From assembly GCA_943735955.1 (NCBI GenBank), contig OX030955.1:3612835-3676834 (forward strand): a stretch of 64,000 bases of DNA. Reading direction: 5' to 3'. Every line of letters begins with the position of its first letter. Within the stretch, counting starts at the first letter, position 1. The notes under the pieces are model-generated. The model worked only from the letters and a program-made list of their open reading frames with translations. It was not told the origin of the DNA and searched no databases. Positions 25,924 through 37,570 of the stretch are shown in pieces. The translations under genes and the position numbers were made by a program. This DNA is from Piscicola geometra (taxonomy: Eukaryota; Annelida; Clitellata; Hirudinida; Piscicolidae).

Positions 25924-26147
25924 ACGAAGCCAGAGAAGCTCCTTGAGAACAGGGCTGATGTGATCATACTTTCTAGCACCTGTTACTAGCCTAGCTGTAG
26001 TGTTGATTAGAGAATGACATTGCCATAGTCACATTCGACTGAGAACCAGAGCAGAAGCCAATGTTCTCAGTGAGTCTTTGGTCAATAACAATCTTATGTA
26101 TCCTATTTGCCTCATAAATGCACAGCAGGTTTGACTCATTGTGTTTT
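25924..26147 (-). mobile_element. Decayed non-LTR retrotransposon fragment (reverse transcriptase C-terminal region)
   Basis: Translating the minus strand gives RQIGYIRLLLTKDSLRTLAS, then ALVLSRM and a stop. After a frame change it gives NTTARLVTGARKYDHISPVL and KELLWL. This is the familiar C-terminal reverse-transcriptase region of CR1/Jockey-type elements. A stop and a frame change show it is dead. No 5' part of the element was found nearby. Confidence 0.7.
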
Positions 26148-28256
26148 TATCCCATCCAATGAATTTTAAGCTTTTAAATTATTTTATTCTGAATATAAAA
26201 AAGACTAAAGTCTTTTAAGAATTTGATATTCATATTTGCATTCTGCACATAACAATTTAGTTTCGACTAATTGCATTTTTTAATCAAATTTTATTTCTTT
26301 TTGTTGCTCAGTAAAATCGAAAAACCATAATTACTTTCATGTTAAAATTAAAAAAATATGAGAAGATTAGAAAGACCAAAATATTAAAAAAAAGGAGTAT
26401 GAAATATGCAAAGATTAGGGATGAGAGAAGACATAAAGAGGAGCTTTGATGGAGTTTTGAGGCTCTTCAAAAAGCCTAATGGTTTTGTGCTATGCTTGAG
26501 GCTGCTCTTTCGGGAAGCTTTCATGAGATGAAGAAATGAAGCTTTAAAACACTTTCTATCTAACGTAAAATAACATTTTTGTAAACAGAAATACAAACAA
26601 ATACATTTATAGATTTATCTACAACTTTCTGCTTATCAGCTAGAATGAGCGTATGATTTTTACTCAGACTTTTCATTTGTACGGAAATTGATTTTGTCGA
26701 TAAATATGATCCACGCAATGACATTCCAGTTGATAGCGTTTCCTAAAAGACCCTAAAAGCATATTATTGCTTTTAGGGGGACTTAAAATTTGAAAAACTT
26801 TACGAAAACTATTTTTTAAATATGAAATTAAGATAGGAAGTTCAAATAATTGGTTTTAGTTGAAAGATTTTTGGACAAAAAGAATTAAGAAGCCAAAAAA
26901 ATTAGTTTTTAAAAAAGCTTACAAATTCATGACGAATCTGAAAGGAAGTCTCCTTTGATGCTCAAATAGCATGACTGTCTTTTCTGAAAAAGATAAAACT
27001 CGTTCTAGGAGTAAATAATATATAAAGTTTCATTCATGCAAATGTACATGTATATCTTATTCTAAAAGATAAAGTACTTAAATTAAAAGGTTTTTATCAA
27101 GTTGCTAAAACGCTATAAATAATGGAAATAAAATAGAAAACATGTGTTACATTAATAAAAATCATAAAACAATTATGCAAAAAAGTTCTACAAAAACCAT
27201 GAAATACACATAAAAATAAATAAAAACAAGCGCACAAACCTAGACATGCAAAGAAGGATGAACAAAGATAGCGACACACATTGTGAGCATCGTGGTAGTT
27301 AAGAGCATTATGAGATTCTGATGAGAACATAAAATTGGAGGAGATGCAAAAGAGCTTCTGTGCCACTATAAGAAAAGTGCTCAAGGGAACATCTAACGTG
27401 TTTTAGTTTTCAAAAAGATATCCATTATTGAAAAAATAGATTTTTTTTAAACACGAAAAAGATTTTGTTTGAGTAAACAATTTTTCAGAGTCTGATGAAT
27501 CGTTGCAGACTAAGAAAAGATAAAACTTGACATATAGTTTCATGAAGGAAAAAAAACTAACCAAAATACTTTTAAAAAAATAAAAGAAAGACTGTGTGGT
27601 TCAAATTGCATTTCAAGTTAGCAGATTGAATGAAGCTGAAACCCGGAACGAATGAAATAAAGAAATTAGCTTCTAGAAATGTTATTGCTGGACAAGTGGA
27701 AACTCCAAAAGTGGTAGGGTAGTCTCATAGCAGTTTGGTAGGTATCGGCTAGAAAAAAGTGACATTGGTAGAAAGAAAGTGAAGCTATAAAAAAGTATTC
27801 AAGAGTTTTTGATTGGGCTTTTATTATTACTAATTAAAGCTCTTTAAATCCTGTTTTAAAGTTTGAGAATTCGAAATATTACATGATTATCTGTTTTTAT
27901 CTTATAATATCTGGATTTTAATATATTTTACACCATATCTCATTTATATTCTATGATAGTGTAATCAAAAGTCATTCATATATTCATGCTTAGAATCATT
28001 TTTGATTGAACAATGATTGTATTTCCTTCGCTGTGATATTTCCGACAAATATTCTGTAAGAAGATAAAACTCAATAAATGAAGCAAGCAAGTTATTATAT
28101 CATACGTAAAAATATCTATTATTGAAGACGTAAAATTGTCTTTTGCTTTTCTAGCATAAAAATGTTTTTTTCAATATGTGATAATAGTAATAATAATTAT
28201 AACGAGCATTATTATAGTAGGATATGACTCAAACTTCATTTCAAAGTTGCTTTCAT
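26148..28256. other. AT-rich intergenic DNA; nothing recognised
   Basis: No supported exon, RNA gene or repeat array was seen here. Confidence 0.5.
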
Positions 28257-28347
28257 GGGTTACTAGTGCATCGGTTGCACTCTAGCCTAGGACCATTAAC
28301 TGTTAGTCAAGCCAAGAGCCTTTACAAACTCGGCTACCCGTTCACCC
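28257..28347 (-). repeat. tRNA-like sequence (degenerate tRNA or SINE head), Ser/Leu type
   Basis: Read on the minus strand it has an A-box-like GTAGCCGAGTTTGTAAAGG, then a long variable-arm-like segment. A perfect 5-bp T-arm stem (AGTGC/GCACT) closes a 7-base loop. The outer ends GGGT.../...ACCC can pair, but only partly (about 5 of 7). A normal TTCGA T-loop is missing, so this is more likely a tRNA pseudogene or SINE head than a working tRNA gene. Confidence 0.5.
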
Positions 28348-29261
28348 AATTGTAAGATTTTAAAAAAAATTTGAAAAAAAGATAGATATACATTCGAAGT
28401 GTGCATAAGTTTAGAGAAAAATTATTTTTCGACTTAAAGAATGCGACTTTATATTAAATACAAAAAACTTGAAAATTTTTACAAATTTGGAAAAATTGTT
28501 TTTACAAAAGCAGAGTAAAAAGTTAATTAATCATATTATATTTTATGTAAGGATATATTAGCGAAAAGTAGGGAAAAATATTTTTTATGGTTATGTGAGA
28601 ATATACTGCCATGAGAATGTGAGGGGACTAATGAACATACTCTTAAAAAGTTGATGAATATGCTGTAAAATATATTTTCAATTATTTAAATATATTTTTA
28701 TTTATATTTTGCTTTAAAGTTTTAAATTATAAAGAATGAATATAAAACCACGCTAAATGTAATATAATTCAGCGCATCAACACGCACCTTACTGCGGTTT
28801 ATTGTACAGGTAATAAACACTAATTGACAGTTAAATTTTCAAACAAAAACTTATCTAGATAAATGTTAAATCAACTCTTTTAAAGATTTTAACACTTGAA
28901 AATGTTTTGTAAAATGAGTTTTTAAAATATAAAAAGATATTTACAAATCAAAACGCCTCATTATCCTTCTTTTGTGAACACTTCTGAAAAGAAGAGACTT
29001 ATGAAAAACTTTGTTTACAAATATAAAAATGATTTTATAAGAAATATTATATAATTTGAGTTTTTTGAGTTTATATTCTGTTTTCAAAAGCAGAATACAA
29101 AGACAATTTCTAAAATACTTGATTCATTTAATATTTATTAAAACTTACCAATTTATATATTAACTGTGGCTTACAAAATTAGCTGAAGTTTTTGAAAAGT
29201 TGGTTTTCAGTTGAATAAAATCAATGAAAATTACCGAACTCCAACTTTATACAATAGCAAA
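28348..29261. other. AT-rich 5' flank of the tetraspanin gene
   Basis: No exon was recognised. A possible acceptor (TTTTCAG) at 29204-29210 just before the start codon suggests a 5' untranslated exon further upstream. Confidence 0.4.
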
Positions 29262-31418
29262 ATGAATCCAGAGTTACAAAAGAAAAGAAGTTGCGTCGTT
29301 TGCGTCAAGAACCTTCTGATCGTCATCAACTGCTTCCTCATGGTGAGTTTAACTAGCGTGCTATGTCCATCACTAATATTTCACGCACAGCTATCATCTC
29401 CCTAAACTAAACATTTTTCAATCATTCTTTATCTCAGCTTATAGGCACAGCGATCGCTGGAGTGTTCTTATGGATGGCGATTGACCAAGTGGCTCCGGTG
29501 AAGGGTGTGACTGGCAGTGACCTTGCCATGGTTTCCGTCTGCTTACTCGTTTGCGCGGGAATTCTTCTCATATTGGCCACGTGTCTTGGCATTGCCGCTG
29601 CCGCCGCTGAAAGCTATGGAGCAACCGTTGTGGTGCGTGTGTTGGAGAATTCCAGTGAAAGAGCACATTTTTTATGGTTGATGAAGGAGAAGAGTTATTA
29701 AATGCTTTGATCATTTGAAAAATATATTTTCATTTAGATAGTGTTTCCTCTCATTCTACAAAAATAAAACTAATTTATTTTGCCAGTACACCATTTTAGT
29801 GTCGGTGATTCTGCTCGTGTTTGTAGCTGCAGCAGTTTGTGTGTCTGTCTTCAAAACAATGGTGAGTAAGCTCTTTTGCGATAGTTTTTCCTAGTAAATG
29901 TAATGATGGCGTTGAATATTTTTATACTATTCAAGCATAAAGGTTACAAGCACATCTTCCAAACTCTTTCCTATTTCTAGTAAACTTTTTCATAAGAACT
30001 TTTACTATTGCAACCACCTCAGATGACAGAGCCTGTGCGGATAGAAATGGAAGAACTTCTACGCAAGACCTATGGCTACCACCTCGACAATCCGTGGAAT
30101 TCTCGTGTCACTAGCGCATGGAACACTGCCCAAGTTAAGGTATCTCAAACGGTTTTGTTTAAAAAAATTAATATGTATTAGATGTTAATAAATAATTTTG
30201 ATTTTACGGAATTTTGAAAACTTTTTGTTATTTATAATCGTTCGTAATTTATCTTTTCATCATCATATTCATTTGAATCATCAACATCTCAACCACAGAA
30301 CAACTCCACCAGCACACCTAACGATAACTATCCCACTTCTTACTTCTCAGTGGCAATGCTGTGCAGCGGCAGACAAGAGCTGGGCCATATATCAAGAGAG
30401 CATGTGGTACGCATTCACCATTGGAACCGACAGTAAGTGCATCATAAACAACAAATTACAGTACATTTTACTCTTATTAATTTTCGTTTCTGGCTTAAGC
30501 CTCTTAAAATGCCAGATTATAATTATTTATGTCATATTTTTAACCATCACCCATTTTAAAATCACAAATATTTTTTTCTATTTCTAGATAAAGGTACCCC
30601 CTGGGTTCCTGAATCTTGCTGTGAGAGGCATTCAAATGGAGAAATTAAGGTGTTTTAGTTATTGAATTTATAAATATAAATGAAATCATTATTCAAATTA
30701 ATATATTATATTGTGCTTTAAAAAAAGTATAAATTTATATGATTTTTTTTCCAACCCCAGAACCGTCTAGCTTGTCTTTACACCAAACCACCAGCCATAG
30801 GAGACCAATATGCTGGTATTTCTGCTCCTGTACACCAGAGAGTGAGTAGTTTGAGGATTGAGAATGATTGAATAATATTGATTGAGTTTCATTAAATGGT
30901 TTCAAAGAATTTTAAGTATTGTCAAACGTTTTTTACTACTGCAACTATTCATGCAGGGCTGTTACGAAACCCTGAAGGACTTTTTCATTGGTGACCAGCT
31001 TTCGTGGTTCACGGGCATCTTCTGGGTTGGAGTCGCAGGAGGCATCTTAATGGTATTATTGATTATAAAAAAAACATCCACTACATTAAAAAAGTAAATG
31101 TTTTACTTATAAGAGTGGTCACTAAATTTTCACGTTTTTTAGGTAATCAAACAATAATTTTTCCCTGCATCACCCATATTAAATTGATTTTCCTTTCAAC
31201 AGCTAGTTCTTCTCATCATCTCCATCTCCTTTTCTTTCCAAGTCAAAAGGGAGTACAAGCTTCAAAGACTCAGATCTTCCGACTTTGAATTCCATTCGAA
31301 ACCTTCAGTGCACTCCCATCTAGTTCTCAACTCACCCCCGGACCATTCATCCAGACCCGACAATTCTCTTTCCTTCAGACAGACCGCTCCAAACCAGTAC
31401 ATGTATTCTATGGCTTGA
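29262..31418 (+). CDS. Tetraspanin
   Basis: A four-helix membrane scaffold protein of 334 residues. Exons are 29262-29342, 29438-29632, 29787-29861, 30023-30139, 30351-30432, 30588-30649, 30761-30841, 30957-31052 and 31203-31418; all phases close with canonical donors. Helix 1 is NLLIVINCFLM/LIGTAIAGVF, helix 2 VSVCLLVCAGILLILATCLG, helix 3 YTILVSVILLVFVAAAVCVS and helix 4 GIFWVGVAGGILM/LVLLIIS. The large extracellular loop lies between helices 3 and 4. It has six cysteines: WQCCA, PESCC, RLACLY and GCYE. The hallmark CCG is CCA here. The cytoplasmic tail is long, about 60 residues, and Ser/His/Pro-rich. The start is the ATG at 29262; an upstream in-frame extension has no ATG. Specific family assignment and partners are unknown. 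Confidence 0.92.
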
Positions 31419-32166
31419 GCTATTAAGATATTTATTCTCTCTTTTTTTATACTTTAGTAAGATAATTATTTTTAATAGTTTCTTTTTTATAAACTTTAGT
31501 AAGATTAGTTTTATTTTTTGTGTGTGTACAAGATTTAAAAATAAGATATACGTTTATTTAAGATTTTAGTTTCCGTTGCGTTGATCTTGTAGATGTGCTA
31601 TTCGTTTTTTTCTTTTATTCGCTAGATCGTCTGTCTATTCATTTCCTCACAGCATTTTCATGATATTTCCGACTTTTAGCATTTATAAATGGTATATGTA
31701 AAAACTGTTTTTTATTTAAAAGTTAGATAGTTTGTGCAAATTTGTTGGAAAAATGTTTTACTTCGTGTAATCACACTCAAAATATTTGTATCCTTATCAT
31801 CTAATTGTATTTATATTAGTTAATTATACCATTTTATTCCCTTTTTTATACAAAAAAATGTTGCTTTTGATGTTTTGATTTGAGATAATTGTTATCTTTC
31901 GTGCTCATATTTAAATCGATTTAAATCATAATATTTTCCATATAGTTGGTTTAAAATGAGAGATTTTAAGTTAAATGCTAATATATGATTACAAAATTAA
32001 CCCAATTTCCGTGAAAAAATCATTAAGTATTAAGCCCTTTATTGCCTCCAATAAAACTACTTCCAGCTTAAGTTTTATAAAAATATTATATACACTTTTT
32101 ACTTTATAAAAAAGGTTATTTATAAATATTAAGCTAATCAATTTTAAATATAATCGAGATAATCCA

Positions 32167-32330
<164 letters not shown>

Positions 32331-32504
32331 ATCATATTACTTTAGGTGGAGGCATTGAGCGAAATGAGCCGGCAAAGCATGTGTTGAAAAGGACGAGGAA
32401 TCTAACATTATAATAACTTTAGTTATAGTATTTTTCTTCTACTTTTTTGATTATTTTTATTAGTACTTAGAAAGTGTTAACATCATTTAAAGATTATTAT
32501 AAGA

Positions 32505-32561
32505 GGTCTTGAAGCTCTTTCGGGTTTACGCCACGTTAAAAATACTCGTCATTGTATTTTT
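32505..32561 (+). repeat. Dispersed 57-bp repeat, copy C
   Basis: Begins GGTCTTGAAGCTCTTTCGGG. By hand count about 49 of 57 positions agree with the inverted copy at 341-397. It lies between the tetraspanin and the zinc-finger genes. Confidence 0.75.
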
Positions 32562-34660
32562 AGAGTGCTTCTGATGGAAACTGGATAAAACTTTAAGTAG
32601 CTTTAAAAGTTTTTTTCCTTCTTTTTTGTGTGAATAATACTTGTAAAATAAAAATATTGCGTCGGTTTTTACAAAAAGTTCATGATTAAAATTTTACTCA
32701 CTGAACCTAAAACTTGCATCAATGTTAAATAATCTTTAAAATCAGGAATGGCAGAAGAGGCTCTTGTTTAAACTGACATTGTTGTTGCTGTTGTGGTTGC
32801 TGCTAAACTGGTTCAATGCAGCTATCCCCTCCAAGAGATTAAAAAAATATATAAAACCTATTTAGTTAGTAATTTTTCTAAATTTAAGGTTTAAAATAAT
32901 CTACCAAGTCAAATTGACTGCTGAGATGGCAGCTGCAAACCATAGAACCCTATTTAGGAAAACAGTTTTAGTAGTGGTTGACTTTTGTCTCATACCTGAA
33001 ATTATAAACCGCTCAAAACTCAATGGAACCTTCAATGAGAATCTCAAAATGGTTAACTCTGAAGCAATCTCATGTGTTTGCTCAACGCGAGAAGTTCTTT
33101 CTCTCCTGTGATTGGAGCATCTGAGCTGAGAGCAACCAATGGAAAGGGGCAAATACAAAAGAAGGAGGAGTTATGATGAGTAACGATGTGGTGTGAGTTA
33201 ATGGTGTGCTCTCAGCAATCAAGGTGCTTAAGAAGTATGGCGTGTTGTTTGGTGTGTTGGAAGGGTGGAGTGTTGCTGTGGACGTGTTGTGTATTGTGTG
33301 GTATGGTAGATGTGTTGTGTGGGATGGTAGATGTTTCAATTTGTTTGGTAGGGTAGATGTTTCAATTTGTTTGGCAAGGTAAAGGCTTTAATTTGTTTGG
33401 TAGGGTAGAGGCTTTTTGTTGTTGTTTGGTAGATTGAATGCTTTGAGTTGTGTAGTAAGGTAAATATTTATATTGTGTGATAGAATTGAAATTTTTAAAA
33501 TCCTTGAACGCAAAGTTTTCATCGAACATAAAATAAACTATCTAAAAACAAAGTATGAAACGCTAATGAAGAATAGAGGAGACAGAGGTGAAAGGTGAAC
33601 GGGGAAGGTAGGAGAGTATGCCTCGAAGTCAGTAAGTAATTAAGTGAGGAGGTGGTCCTGATGCTAGTGGTGGAAGTGAAAAGAGTGTTTGTGTTAGTGG
33701 TAATTGTGGTAGAAATTATTGTGTTAGTGGTAATTTTGGTAGAATTTATTGTGGTAGTGGTAATAATGATATTTGTGCTTTTTGTGCTGGTCTTTTCACA
33801 CTCACTGTTGTAGAAACAAGTTTATATTTAAATACTGTATATAATAAAAAAAATATATTGAACACATATTCAATGCAAATTTATTTAGATAACCCCATCT
33901 TTCAGGTATTTTTGCGTGAATTGAATTCATTCGTGAATTACCGGTAAATTACATATCGACAGCGTTATAAACAGCGGCACGTTGCATGAGAATGGATAAC
34001 GAGTGTGGTGGCGGCTCTTGCCAAGTGCTCTGAGCCACCACTGATTTATTCCTCTCTGCCACAACCACCCTTCGCCACGTACCACGTCCATCTTGTAATT
34101 ACATTTTCGTCTTTTGAACGCGTTTTTAGTGAAAATACCTTATTCAATTACATTTGTTTTATTATGTTATTTGTTTCATACATTTTTACAATTTCAAAAT
34201 TATATACTACTATTCGATCCTTTATTATACGCTAAACTTTTTTCATGAATATCACAAATACATTCTCAAAACCACAATTCTGCCGATGTTCAAGTTACGA
34301 AGGGAGAGAGTGGAAGAGTGTGCATATTGCATATCGTCTCGAGGCGCTGTTGTCTTTATTGACGTCACTCCGTGTCACGCTCCATCCTTATCGAGTGCCT
34401 TCCTCCACTCGGCCTGCCTGCCTGCTACTTCAGCTTTCCAGTCTATCGGCTTTATTTTTTTCATTCAGTTCATTCTTTTCTTTTCGGTAATTTTATTTGA
34501 TTGTTATCGTTTTGAAATAGTTAACAAGTGTATGTGAACATTTTACTCCCACTCGCTGAATTATCCAATATATTCAATTACTATTCATAATTTAAAATAA
34601 AGGAGTGTAACTTGAAAGTCGAAATACTAAAAAATAAAAGCAAAATAGTTGAGAAAAGAT

Positions 34661-34972
34661 TTACAGGAAAGAATAAACAGCAGCACGATGCCTCTTAATT
34701 AGCAAGATAGTGCGCAAAACAAAAGCTGTTGCCTGCGGTGGGCCTTTCATCACGAACGAGTGTTTCTCGTGCCGACCATCAATTAAGGCCAAATCGACCA
34801 CCTCACTTCCTGCTTTGAGGCCAAACTCTCGGGACTGCTCTAGCTTTCCAGTGATTAAAGTCTCTTTCAAAAGTCTTTTTAGTGTCTCATGACCGTTAAG
34901 CTTTCTGCGAAATTGATTGCTTTTTCTTATGACTTTGGAATCGTTTTTCAATTCGTAAATGTCGTTTTTCAA
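34661..34972 (-). other. Open frame of 103 codons, doubtful gene
   Basis: Starts with ATG, is Lys/Leu-rich and locally less AT-rich than its surroundings (for example LKRLLKETLITGKLEQ and KAGSEVVDLALIDGRHEK). No domain is recognised and no splice partners were found. It may be a lone exon, a short gene or chance. Confidence 0.2.
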
Positions 34973-35599
34973 ATTTTCAAAATGTTAAAACTTTTCATTT
35001 TTAACATTTTCACAAAATTCTTTTAAAAACTATTTTTTAAACTGCTATAGCATAAAAGAAAGTTTACTTAATGATTTAATAAGCCAGGATTGTTCATTAG
35101 CTTTTCCTGAAATTGGATGGCGAGTGCATCGCGTTTTCGATGTAATAACAATGTATTCAGAGCTTCTAGCAGAAAACTGTTTTCTATCTTAATACAAATA
35201 AACAGTTAGTTGGAATAAATAAATACATTTTTAACTTGTTTGGTTGTTTTTCAGTCTGGGGAAGGATGGCTGCAGCAGCCAGAAGTGTTAAAGTGGGTGA
35301 TGGAGGGGGGGGGGGGGCGGAAGAATTGTATTTGAATGAAAATTTTTCCTGATCTATCTATATTTATTCATGCCTGTGTTAAACTTATATTTGTTTTACT
35401 TATGTTTTCATGTTCCTTACTGACATTGTATTTTTGGTTTTCCCCCCTTTTCTTCAGTTTTAAAAGTTATATTTACCAGACCAACTTGAAAAAATCACTC
35501 CAATATACACAATCAAACACGCAAAGGCACATAAGTAATTGATAGTTATATGTGTAATAGAGGCCTGTCAAACATTCGATTGACCCGTCGTATATCGGC

Positions 35600-35608
35600 T
35601 ATAAAAGG
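35600..35608 (+). promoter_or_regulatory. TATA box of the first zinc-finger gene
   Basis: TATAAAAGG lies about 190 bases before the ATG at 35791. Transcription would start near 35630, giving an unspliced leader of roughly 160 bases. Confidence 0.55.
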
Positions 35609-35790
35609 CGAAGCAAGTAGCTTGTTACAGTGTTTGTGGTTTTACTTAAACTAGAACATAAGTGATTTTTTTAAATTATTCTTTTCAAACTACAAGGCAT
35701 ATTCAGTTAGATAAAAGGTTATAAAAGTAGTGTTTTAACGTTAGTTTCTCAATAAAATATTCGGTTAAAAACGGTATTTAATTGGGTACA

Positions 35791-37308
35791 ATGAAAAAAA
35801 CTGATATTTCTTTTGTTCACGGCGCATCTTTGCAACAAGAGCCCACCAAAAAACAACAAATTTCCCAGAAACTTCAAAATTCTTCAAAATCTAAAAATAT
35901 AATTGCAAAAATAGAATCTGAATTTCCTAAACTGACTGACGAACAGCAAATCACTGCAACTAAGCTTTTACAACTACAAACTAAACACTCCCTTCAACAC
36001 CAACAACATTTAATAGAACAACAAGGCTTCAAATCGAACATGAATGCACCAGAAAAGCAAGTCAAACCTCTTCCTTCAATAGAAACTTGGAATCAATTTC
36101 TTTTGAACAAAAATAGCAACGTACAAAAATCTTGGCCATACCGTAAAGAATTCGACTCAAACTTTTTGAAATGCATTGAAAAAAACAGAAGTAGCCACTT
36201 GCCAAACTTTACTGAAACCATTCACTATTCTAACAACTACAACTTATCTCGAGTTAGATCGTCCAATCTGCATCAGACGACCAGCAGTAATGCACTAATT
36301 TCTCAAAAATCCTCCTTCTACTTAGACACTCACCTCACTCGCAATGCACCCACCACGGCAGAATACATCCTCACAGACGGAAAAAAGTGCTTCCAGTGCC
36401 CGCAATGCAGGTACGCCACTGACCGCAAGAACAACCTCAAGCGCCACTTGGGCACCATGCACAGGGACTGTGGCAGGCTTCTACGCTGTTGTGACTCAGT
36501 CTTCAGTTCCAAAGCCGCCATGCGAGAACACATTTTCGCGGTACACAGAAGCGGATACCGCTGCCAACACTGTAGAAAAAGCTTCTGCAGGAAAGCTTTG
36601 TTGAGAAGGCATGAAGCGGGACATGATGGGTGCTTTGGAGCTATTTCTAAATTGACACAAAATAATGATCAAGTTGATGACTACTGCAAGGGAGCATTTC
36701 ACAAATTTTCATCCGAAAAAAGTCTTGTTGTTAATCACGTTAGAGGAAAATCTGCACTCACCACAGACGATAAAGCGGAGGTGCTGGAAAAAGCTGTCAT
36801 TGAAAATGAGGCGTTTAAAATTCAGAAAATTCCTAATATTAATTATGTTCAAAAAGAAGAAACTGATGAAATAAAAGCTTCAGTTGATGGCTCTTCGAAG
36901 AAAATGTTTAGTTTCGAAGCTTCTTCTGAAACCTTACCGACTTATTCTCACGTTGGAAAGCCCGAGGCCAATCACATCGACTATTTGAACCTGCAACTCA
37001 ACCAGTATAAGCTGATTGAGTTTTACCGACGCCTGCATTTCAACAGACTCTTCTACGATAGCCACTTTTACTCCGACTATTTTAAAGCTTTTAAAAACTT
37101 TTCAGAGTTCGAAAAGTACAAAGAAAAGTATCAAAACTCTCTGTTCAAAGAGGAAACAAAAGAGAGTACATTCTTGCAAGAACCATTTACCACTTTTCAT
37201 TGGCAGCATTTCTTGAGTCTTAGCGAATGTTTTATAAATTTGCAGAAAAAATTTCTTTATAACGAGAACGCTCATCAGAATTTTTATTTCCAACAAAAAA
37301 ATGCTTAA
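35791..37308 (+). CDS. C2H2-type zinc-finger protein, intronless
   Basis: A probable DNA-binding protein of 505 residues in one exon. Three tandem fingers lie at about residues 200-282. Finger 1 is canonical (CPQC...HLGTMH). Finger 2 is irregular, with adjacent cysteines (RLLRCCDSVF...HIFAVH). Finger 3 is canonical (YRCQHC...RHEAGH). The N-terminal 190 residues are Gln/Lys/Asn-rich, and the C-terminal part is rich in Phe, Tyr and Glu with no known domain. The start is the ATG at 35791 behind the TATA box. AATAAA at 37488-37493 could end the transcript before the next ORF. Specific orthology is not recognised. Confidence 0.85.
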   Translation: MKKTDISFVHGASLQQEPTKKQQISQKLQNSSKSKNIIAKIESEFPKLTDEQQITATKLLQLQTKHSLQHQQHLIEQQGFKSNMNAPEKQVKPLPSIETWNQFLLNKNSNVQKSWPYRKEFDSNFLKCIEKNRSSHLPNFTETIHYSNNYNLSRVRSSNLHQTTSSNALISQKSSFYLDTHLTRNAPTTAEYILTDGKKCFQCPQCRYATDRKNNLKRHLGTMHRDCGRLLRCCDSVFSSKAAMREHIFAVHRSGYRCQHCRKSFCRKALLRRHEAGHDGCFGAISKLTQNNDQVDDYCKGAFHKFSSEKSLVVNHVRGKSALTTDDKAEVLEKAVIENEAFKIQKIPNINYVQKEETDEIKASVDGSSKKMFSFEASSETLPTYSHVGKPEANHIDYLNLQLNQYKLIEFYRRLHFNRLFYDSHFYSDYFKAFKNFSEFEKYKEKYQNSLFKEETKESTFLQEPFTTFHWQHFLSLSECFINLQKKFLYNENAHQNFYFQQKNA

Positions 37309-37487
37309 GATTTTAGACATTTTCAATTAAAGCCATCTAAATAATTATTTTCAAACTGATGGCTTTTCTGAAACTTTATAGCTCGAAGAAGTTCACTTTT
37401 TAGAGAACTTCTCTTGTTCATATTCGTTTACTTTTATCTACTTTATTATTATCAAAGTGTCTAGTGTTTCCGTGTTTGAAAATATTA

Positions 37488-37493
37488 AATAAA
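37488..37493 (+). promoter_or_regulatory. Polyadenylation signal candidate
   Basis: AATAAA 180 bases after the stop of the first zinc-finger ORF and before the second ORF. It supports two separate genes. Confidence 0.4.
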
Positions 37494-37570
37494 AGATCAT
37501 TCATATTTTCTAAAGATTTTTCTTTAAAAAATTAAATACAAAGCTTGCACTTCAAGAATCGTGAATTAAG

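Noticed and set aside
34360..34367. TGACGTCA CRE palindrome as a promoter
   Set aside because: No supported gene starts nearby; an isolated 8-mer is not enough.
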